This document shows, in pieces, positions 6,149 to 9,210 of a stretch of DNA of 9,210 nt. The stretch is from Candidatus Bathyarchaeota archaeon (GTDB lineage Archaea > Thermoproteota > Bathyarchaeia > Bathyarchaeales > Bathyarchaeaceae). The translations under genes were made by a program, and so were the position numbers. Every line of letters begins with the position of its first letter. Within the stretch, counting starts at the first letter, position 1. Location: the NCBI GenBank assembly GCA_026967815.1, contig JAPUUO010000053.1, positions 1 to 9,210 of the forward strand, in the 5' to 3' direction. The notes under the pieces are model-generated. The model saw only the letters and a program-made list of their open reading frames with translations. It was not told the DNA's origin and made no database searches.

Positions 6149-7069
6149 TTACCTGAAAACCCAAGGGTATTTTCTATGTGTCACTTCGATCACTGAGTGG
6201 GGAGAGATTATTCCCTCTTCGCATATTATGCCATGGATGAAATCTCTTCTTGTCACATCAAAGGCGGGGTTTCTTATAATCAGGTTTTTCGGATGATTTC
6301 TCCAAATTTCGTCTGGGCTTCTCTCCTCTATTCTTTCATAGTCGCCGTACATGGTTACCGGGTCGAACTTTAGAAGTTCGGAAACCACGTAGAAAGGGGT
6401 TCGGGCCTCATGAGCTTCGAGAGCTATCATGCTCGTTCCAATCTTGTTTATCACGTTTCCTTCAGAAGTTATCGCATCTGCTCCAACAAGTACAAAGTCG
6501 GCTTGATTCATGAAAAAACGTGCAGCTGAATCCACAATTAAAGTTGTTCTCACATCTAATTCTAACATCTCTTTCACGGTTACTCTGCCTTGAAAAATAG
6601 GTCTTGTTTCAGTGCAGATAATTTCAAAAGATTTTCCTTCCTGTTTAGCTTTTTTCAGCAAGTAAGTAACCGTGGAAGAGTGGCAATGAGTTAGAATCAC
6701 CGAGTTATTTCTAATTCTTTTAGCCCCCATTTCAGCAATTTTCTCCCTTGAATCTTCAAGATTCTTTAGGAATTGTTGCGAGGCTGAAGAGACTATCTCG
6801 GCTAGTTCCCTAACTCTTTTCTTGTCGCTTTTTTCCACCTGACTTATTATCCATCGGACGGCATTTCTCATGAGTGGTTCTGTCTCTCTTGAGACAAAAA
6901 GAATTTCCTTCGCCTCTGAAAGCTCCTCCAAAAATTCCTCCGTATTCTTTGTTTCTGTTTCCCTTGATAAAGTTTCTATTGCTTTTATGGCGGCTATAGC
7001 AACGTTTCTGGCACCTTGAACTTCAAGCCGTTTTATTTTCTTCGCGGTCGTTTGAACTGATTCTAACAA
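6149..7069 (-). CDS. Ribose-1,5-bisphosphate isomerase (eIF2B-like family)
   Basis: Converts ribose-1,5-bisphosphate to ribulose-1,5-bisphosphate, linking AMP phosphorylase to RuBisCO. The 306-residue protein has the N-terminal helical part with VQGARNVA (17-24) and the C-terminal Rossmann-like domain shared with eIF2B alpha/beta/delta and methylthioribose-1-phosphate isomerase. HCHSST (128-133) holds the catalytic Cys (C129) and VGADAI (195-200) the catalytic Asp (D198), which match C133 and D202 of the T. kodakarensis enzyme. NKIGTSMIALEAH (208-220) is also typical. On sequence alone an eIF2B-like regulatory protein would be possible; the two neighbours make the isomerase call firm. The start is TTG, 6 bases after GGTGG. 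The gene converges with RuBisCO, so the three pathway genes are adjacent but in three transcription units. Confidence 0.94.
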   Translation of the reverse strand: MLESVQTTAKKIKRLEVQGARNVAIAAIKAIETLSRETETKNTEEFLEELSEAKEILFVSRETEPLMRNAVRWIISQVEKSDKKRVRELAEIVSSASQQFLKNLEDSREKIAEMGAKRIRNNSVILTHCHSSTVTYLLKKAKQEGKSFEIICTETRPIFQGRVTVKEMLELDVRTTLIVDSAARFFMNQADFVLVGADAITSEGNVINKIGTSMIALEAHEARTPFYVVSELLKFDPVTMYGDYERIEERSPDEIWRNHPKNLIIRNPAFDVTRRDFIHGIICEEGIISPHSVIEVTHRKYPWVFR

Positions 7070-7075
7070 TTATTT

Positions 7076-7080
7076 CCACC
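7076..7080 (-). promoter_or_regulatory. Ribosome binding site fixing the isomerase start
   Basis: On the minus strand GGTGG stands 6 bases before the TTG at 7069. No ATG lies near the expected N-terminus. Confidence 0.6.
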
Positions 7081-7089
7081 AATAAGGAT

Positions 7090-7138
7090 AGTTATCTTTT
7101 TAGTAAAAGAATACTCTATAGATCTTCGGTAGATAACT
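7090..7138. promoter_or_regulatory. Spaced inverted repeat around the presumed isomerase promoter
   Basis: AGTTATCT (7090-7097) and AGATAACT (7131-7138) are perfect 8-base inverted repeats 33 bases apart. On the minus strand a TATA-like CTATAGAG (about 7114-7121) lies near their centre, 45-52 bases before the isomerase TTG. A second small hairpin, TCTTTT-TAGT-AAAAGA, occupies 7095-7110. The layout would suit a regulator binding on both sides of the core promoter; this is inference. Confidence 0.3.
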
Positions 7139-7311
7139 TTGGCTGTCTTGGTAACAAAAGTCGACGCGCACGCATACCTGCAACATTTCTATGTCAGGTC
7201 TTAATTCTCGATTCATAAAGGCTAAGTCTTTATTAACCAGAGACAATTTGAAAAAACATGTTCAGTTTGTGATTACTTGAAACAGACAGGTCTCGGGTAG
7301 GTGTAAAGCAA
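7139..7311. other. Intergenic stretch upstream of the zinc-ribbon gene
   Basis: No gene is seen here. It holds a GC-rich alternating CGACGCGCACGC (7162-7173) and an inverted repeat ATAAAG-GCTAAGT-CTTTAT (7215-7233) that overlaps the TATA-like CTTTATTAA (7228-7236). GGTG at 7300-7303, 8 bases before the ATG at 7312, is the ribosome binding site of the next gene. Confidence 0.4.
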
Positions 7312-7587
7312 ATGGCGGCAACGTCGGCTTGGCAAATAATTCTGATTTTTTCAGTTATGTTCATTGCCGTAACAATCGCTGCATTATGGTTCGCATTTAA
7401 AACCACGAAACTAAGAAGCAAGAAAGAGCTGCAAGAAAAGAGGATGGAGATAATGGACAAACATTTCAATGAAATGATTAGAATCGAATGTCCATATTGT
7501 AAAACCAGCTACGCTGTGAGTGGACAAGAGTGCCCTAATTGCAGAGCTAGCACCAGAAAAATCCTTTTCCCAGAAATACCCGTATGA
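7312..7587 (+). CDS. Small membrane-anchored zinc-ribbon protein
   Basis: A 91-residue protein of unknown function. One strongly hydrophobic segment (about 8-29) is followed by a basic and charged helix (30-55, rich in K, R and E, possibly a short coiled coil). A zinc ribbon with CPYC (60-63) and CPNC (74-77) spaced by ten residues comes next, and a short tail ends FPEIPV. The positive residues directly after the membrane segment suggest that the C-terminal zinc domain faces the cytoplasm. Small proteins of this layout are common in archaea and usually uncharacterised; this one might act as an adaptor for a membrane complex, but nothing here shows that. The ATG has GGTG 8 bases upstream. The stop codon is followed directly by a CGCGCGCGC tract. 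Confidence 0.8.
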   Translation: MAATSAWQIILIFSVMFIAVTIAALWFAFKTTKLRSKKELQEKRMEIMDKHFNEMIRIECPYCKTSYAVSGQECPNCRASTRKILFPEIPV

Positions 7588-7596
7588 CGCGCGCGC
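7588..7596. repeat. Alternating CG tract directly after a stop codon
   Basis: CGCGCGCGC begins at the first base after the TGA of the zinc-ribbon gene and is followed by a pyrimidine tract. It is the longest of several similar tracts in the right part of the window. Confidence 0.6.
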
Positions 7597-7597
7597 A

Positions 7598-7612
7598 CTC
7601 TTTTCTCTCTCA
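7598..7612 (+). terminator. Pyrimidine-rich terminator candidate after the zinc-ribbon gene
   Basis: CTCTTTTCTCTCTC lies right after the gene's stop and CG tract. T-rich ends are typical for archaeal termination; there is no stem-loop. Confidence 0.35.
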
Positions 7613-7675
7613 ATTCAATAGATTAACAAGTATTCTATCATACTTGGATGAGCTTGCTAGCATAGGTTGATTTGC

Positions 7676-7900
7676 TTGATAACCAAAGCACTCTTGTTTG
7701 ACATGGATGGCACATTAATTGAGGCTGATGTAGGCTCCTCTGAAGAGGTATTTCAACGGGTTCTAGTTTCATTGGGTGTCTCTAGACCGCTAGACGACAT
7801 CAAGAAGGCATTCTTGAATGCTGAAAAAGAAGCTGAAGATATTAACCTACTATCCCTATTCGGCAAAAACAATAAACCCTTTCCGCATCATAAACTATAA
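7676..7900 (+). pseudogene. HAD-superfamily hydrolase, truncated after motif I
   Basis: The 74-residue frame begins like a complete HAD phosphatase, with ITKALLFDMDGTLIEAD carrying motif I (nucleophile Asp and the Asp two residues on), then helical cap-like sequence up to about NLLSLFG. It then ends in a basic tail, NNKPFPHHKL. HAD enzymes need motifs II (Ser/Thr), III (Lys) and IV (acidic pair) and are usually about 200-240 residues; none of these follows. The other two frames after 7865 do not restore the family, so this looks like a 3' deletion or rearrangement rather than a single frameshift, with the junction near 7865-7900. TTG at 7676 is chosen because AGGT lies 8 bases upstream; TTG at 7667 is the alternative. 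It is probably non-functional. Confidence 0.7.
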
Positions 7901-8018
7901 CTCTGTTGAGGAAGGATAGAGAATGAAAGAGCAAGATGCAACAGTGGTTACTCGTAGCGAGGCAACAGAGAGACAAAGAGGCTGCGCGCGGTAGCATAGC
8001 CAATGACAGAGGGTTTAG
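7901..8018. other. Non-coding junction between the broken HAD gene and DUF362 gene
   Basis: This stretch holds a purine-rich GAGGAAGGATAGAGA followed by an ATG at 7923 that opens a 23-residue frame ending at 7994, a small hairpin CTCG-TAG-CGAG (7951-7961), a hairpin-like GCTGC-GCGCG-GTAGC (7981-7995) containing GCGCGCG, and the AGAGGG ribosome binding site of the next gene (8008-8013). The 23-residue frame resembles no protein known to me and is not called as a gene. Confidence 0.4.
7984..7990. repeat. GCGCGCG tract upstream of the DUF362 gene
   Basis: An alternating GC tract that forms the loop and inner stem of a small hairpin-like structure at 7981-7995, 29 bases before the DUF362 ATG. 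Confidence 0.5.
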
Positions 8019-8879
8019 ATGGTGGATTCTGTCGCTCTGATGAATTATGAGGGCGATGTTCGGAAGGTTCTTGAAGAGGGTATTGAACGGATAGGTGGTT
8101 TAGGAGTTTTAAGATCACCTCTCATAATCAAGCCTAATATCTGTACACGTGTGGACAAGACAGGATTCGCCGTAACCCATGTGGAGGTAGTTGAGGCTTT
8201 AGTAAAACTGGTTCTCAAAGAGGATGAGAGCCTATCGATTAAGATAGTGGAGTCAGACAGTGAATCCAAGTTTGCTGATGAAGCTTTTGAGAAATTCGGG
8301 TACGGAAGGTTAGAGGAAAAAATGCGGAGCTTAGGCTTCGACGTATCTCTGGTCAATCTCAGTGGTTCCCCGACTGTCTCGGTTAATCTGAAGGGGCGTT
8401 ACTTCAAAAATCCTAAACTTCCCGATATAATTGTTAGACCTGGATATTTCGTCTCGCTGGCTGTGGCAAAAACCCACCCTTTAACCTTCGTAACTGGCAC
8501 ATTGAAGAACCTCTTCGGGCTCCTTCCAAGAAAAGACCAATCATTCTACCACGCCCATATTAATGATGTAATCGTTGACTTGAACAGACTTGTAAGACCA
8601 GATCTCTGCATCGTCGATGCAAGAGTAGGTCTCGAAGGTTGGGAAGGTCCAAGAACAAGGCGTATTAACATGTTTATCGTTGGCAGGAAACCCGTATCCG
8701 TGGATGCCACCATGGCTAGGGTCATGGGGTTCAAACCAGAGAAGATTCATCATCTCGCAACGGCCGAGAAATACGAGCTCGGCACGGTGAACCCGAAGGT
8801 TTTAGGGATGAGCCTCAAGTCCGCAAAAGTAAAGTTTACGCCACCACGAGATTTGTCCCCGAACGCCCTTCTTCCATGA
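8019..8879 (+). CDS. DUF362 domain protein
   Basis: A 286-residue member of the DUF362 family (PF04015), whose biochemical role is unsettled. The N-terminal part has the family's IIKPNIC (36-42), THVEVVEALV (53-62) and VESDS (77-81). The diagnostic core follows: AVAKTHPLTFVTGTLKNL (148-165), FGLLPRKDQ (166-174), HINDVIVDLNR (180-190), PDLCIVDARVGLEGWEGP (194-211) and SVDATMARVMGF (227-238). No ferredoxin-like Cys cluster is present, unlike DUF362 proteins fused to 4Fe-4S domains, and there is no signal peptide. The ATG has AGAGGG 5 bases upstream. Length and motif order look intact. It stands between two damaged genes and between two GCGCGC tracts, so its neighbours say little about its job. 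Confidence 0.88.
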   Translation: MVDSVALMNYEGDVRKVLEEGIERIGGLGVLRSPLIIKPNICTRVDKTGFAVTHVEVVEALVKLVLKEDESLSIKIVESDSESKFADEAFEKFGYGRLEEKMRSLGFDVSLVNLSGSPTVSVNLKGRYFKNPKLPDIIVRPGYFVSLAVAKTHPLTFVTGTLKNLFGLLPRKDQSFYHAHINDVIVDLNRLVRPDLCIVDARVGLEGWEGPRTRRINMFIVGRKPVSVDATMARVMGFKPEKIHHLATAEKYELGTVNPKVLGMSLKSAKVKFTPPRDLSPNALLP

Positions 8880-8897
8880 TCATGGACCTCTCCTACT

Positions 8898-8905
8898 GCG
8901 CGCGC
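8898..8905. repeat. GCGCGCGC tract after the DUF362 gene
   Basis: An alternating GC tract 18 bases after the DUF362 stop that runs into the left arm of the hairpin at 8904-8920. Confidence 0.55.
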
Positions 8906-8920
8906 TATATCTCTTATAGC
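8904..8920. promoter_or_regulatory. Hairpin between the DUF362 and membrane-protein genes
   Basis: GCTATA-TCTCT-TATAGC is a perfect 6-base stem with a 5-base loop. With one mismatch it extends by CG/CG to 8901-8923. It contains TATA sequence and precedes the next ATG by 10 bases, so it could be an operator, a messenger structure or part of a terminator. No T-run follows directly. Confidence 0.35.
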
Positions 8921-8930
8921 ACGAAGGCAA

Positions 8931-9134
8931 ATGATTTTCCTGGCCCTGACGTTGAAGGCTAAAGCGAATCGCTGGGCAAACATCATCTTAGGTATAGTCT
9001 ATACTGGTGTTGTTCTCATTACAGTGCTTATGCTAGGGGCATGGGCTTATTATTATGTTTTTGCGATTGCAGAAGTTGTGCTTTACGCATTGATTGTCTG
9101 GTATGCATGGAAGTGGCCTAAACAGGAAAGTTAA
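8931..9134 (+). CDS. Small two-helix membrane protein, C-terminal half of a DUF6326-like protein
   Basis: A 67-residue protein with two hydrophobic helices (about 17-37 and 41-62) and a short basic end WKWPKQES. The motif KANRWANIILGIVYT (10-24) and the closing IVWYAWKWP match the C-terminal half of DUF6326-type membrane proteins, which I recall as roughly twice this length with two further helices in front. The ATG at 8931 corresponds to an internal Met of that family. Upstream in the same frame there are only 17 codons back to the DUF362 stop, and they are not hydrophobic. AAGG lies 4 bases before the ATG, so a short protein may still be made. It is either a 5'-truncated remnant or a naturally short version; I lean to the former. 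Confidence 0.6.
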   Translation: MIFLALTLKAKANRWANIILGIVYTGVVLITVLMLGAWAYYYVFAIAEVVLYALIVWYAWKWPKQES

Positions 9135-9148
9135 TGCGCACATTCATT

Positions 9149-9210
9149 CTAAGGTTTCTTTTTCATCTCATGGTTTATCCACCAGATGATTCCCAAAGCT
9201 ATAGGAATCC
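9149..9210 (-). CDS. C-terminal tail of a minus-strand gene, probably a membrane protein
   Basis: A minus-strand frame is open from the window edge to a TAG at 9149-9151. Its 19 complete codons read as a hydrophobic segment (IPIALGIIWWI) followed by NHEMKKKP, the usual look of a final membrane helix with a positive cytoplasmic tail. It converges with the small membrane protein 14 bases away. The fragment is too short to name a family. Confidence 0.4.
   Translation of the reverse strand, partial: IPIALGIIWWINHEMKKKP
9155..9164 (+). terminator. T-rich terminator candidate after the small membrane protein
   Basis: TTTCTTTTTC lies 20 bases after the stop, overlapping the coding end of the convergent gene. 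Evidence is composition and position only. Confidence 0.25.

Noticed and set aside
6149..7069. Reading the isomerase as translation initiation factor eIF2B or methylthioribose-1-phosphate isomerase
   Set aside because: The Cys and Asp of R15P isomerase are in place, and the neighbours are AMP phosphorylase and RuBisCO; no methionine-salvage gene is nearby.
7070..7311. A small RNA or riboswitch in the spacer between the isomerase and the zinc-ribbon gene
   Set aside because: Only short inverted repeats are visible; no extended paired structure or known riboswitch core was found by eye.
7923..7994. 23-codon frame after a purine-rich GGAAGGATAGAGA
   Set aside because: The upstream sequence looks like a ribosome binding site, but the peptide is very short, has no recognised likeness and lies in a probable repeat or junction.
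8045..8356. 103-codon minus-strand frame inside the DUF362 gene
   Set aside because: It is Ser- and Thr-rich shadow sequence opposite a conserved gene; no ribosome binding site or family pattern.

Overview
The window looks archaeal. It carries archease, a form III RuBisCO, an AMP phosphorylase and a ribose-1,5-bisphosphate isomerase. Several starts are TTG preceded by GGTG- or GAGGT-type ribosome binding sites, and AT-rich TATA-like boxes lie about 45-60 bases upstream of start codons. A mesophilic or moderately thermophilic member of the Thermoproteota, such as a Bathyarchaeia-type lineage, would fit, but the lineage is inference; no rRNA or tRNA is present to anchor it.

Layout: positions 1-993 hold a phosphofructokinase, cut at its 5' end by the window edge, whose active-site residues are of the pyrophosphate-using type. 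1116-1544 is archease, the activator of the RNA ligase RtcB. 1558-2037 (minus) is a winged-helix regulator that diverges from a metallo-beta-lactamase-fold hydrolase at 2157-3071, with a palindrome between their promoters. A doubtful 55-residue reading frame follows.

The core is 3261-7069, where all three enzymes of the archaeal AMP-degradation (pentose bisphosphate) pathway lie side by side. AMP phosphorylase (minus) and RuBisCO (plus) are divergent and share a 106-base promoter region. RuBisCO then converges, 7 bases apart, on ribose-1,5-bisphosphate isomerase (minus). The chain is AMP + phosphate to adenine + ribose-1,5-bisphosphate, then ribulose-1,5-bisphosphate, then with CO2 two 3-phosphoglycerate, which joins the central carbon pathway that the upstream phosphofructokinase also serves. 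All RuBisCO catalytic residues are present, so the enzyme should be active. Its sequence style recalls the methanogen/Archaeoglobus form III enzymes more than the Thermococcus one.

From about 7070 onward the region is looser and more accessory-like. It holds a small membrane-anchored zinc-ribbon protein, a HAD phosphatase gene broken after its first motif, an intact DUF362 protein, a short membrane protein that looks like only the C-terminal half of a DUF6326-type protein, and the tail of a minus-strand gene at the right edge. GCGCGC tracts recur between these genes, and two of them flank the intact DUF362 gene between the two broken ones, which suggests rearrangement. No CRISPR array, insertion sequence or stable RNA gene was seen.
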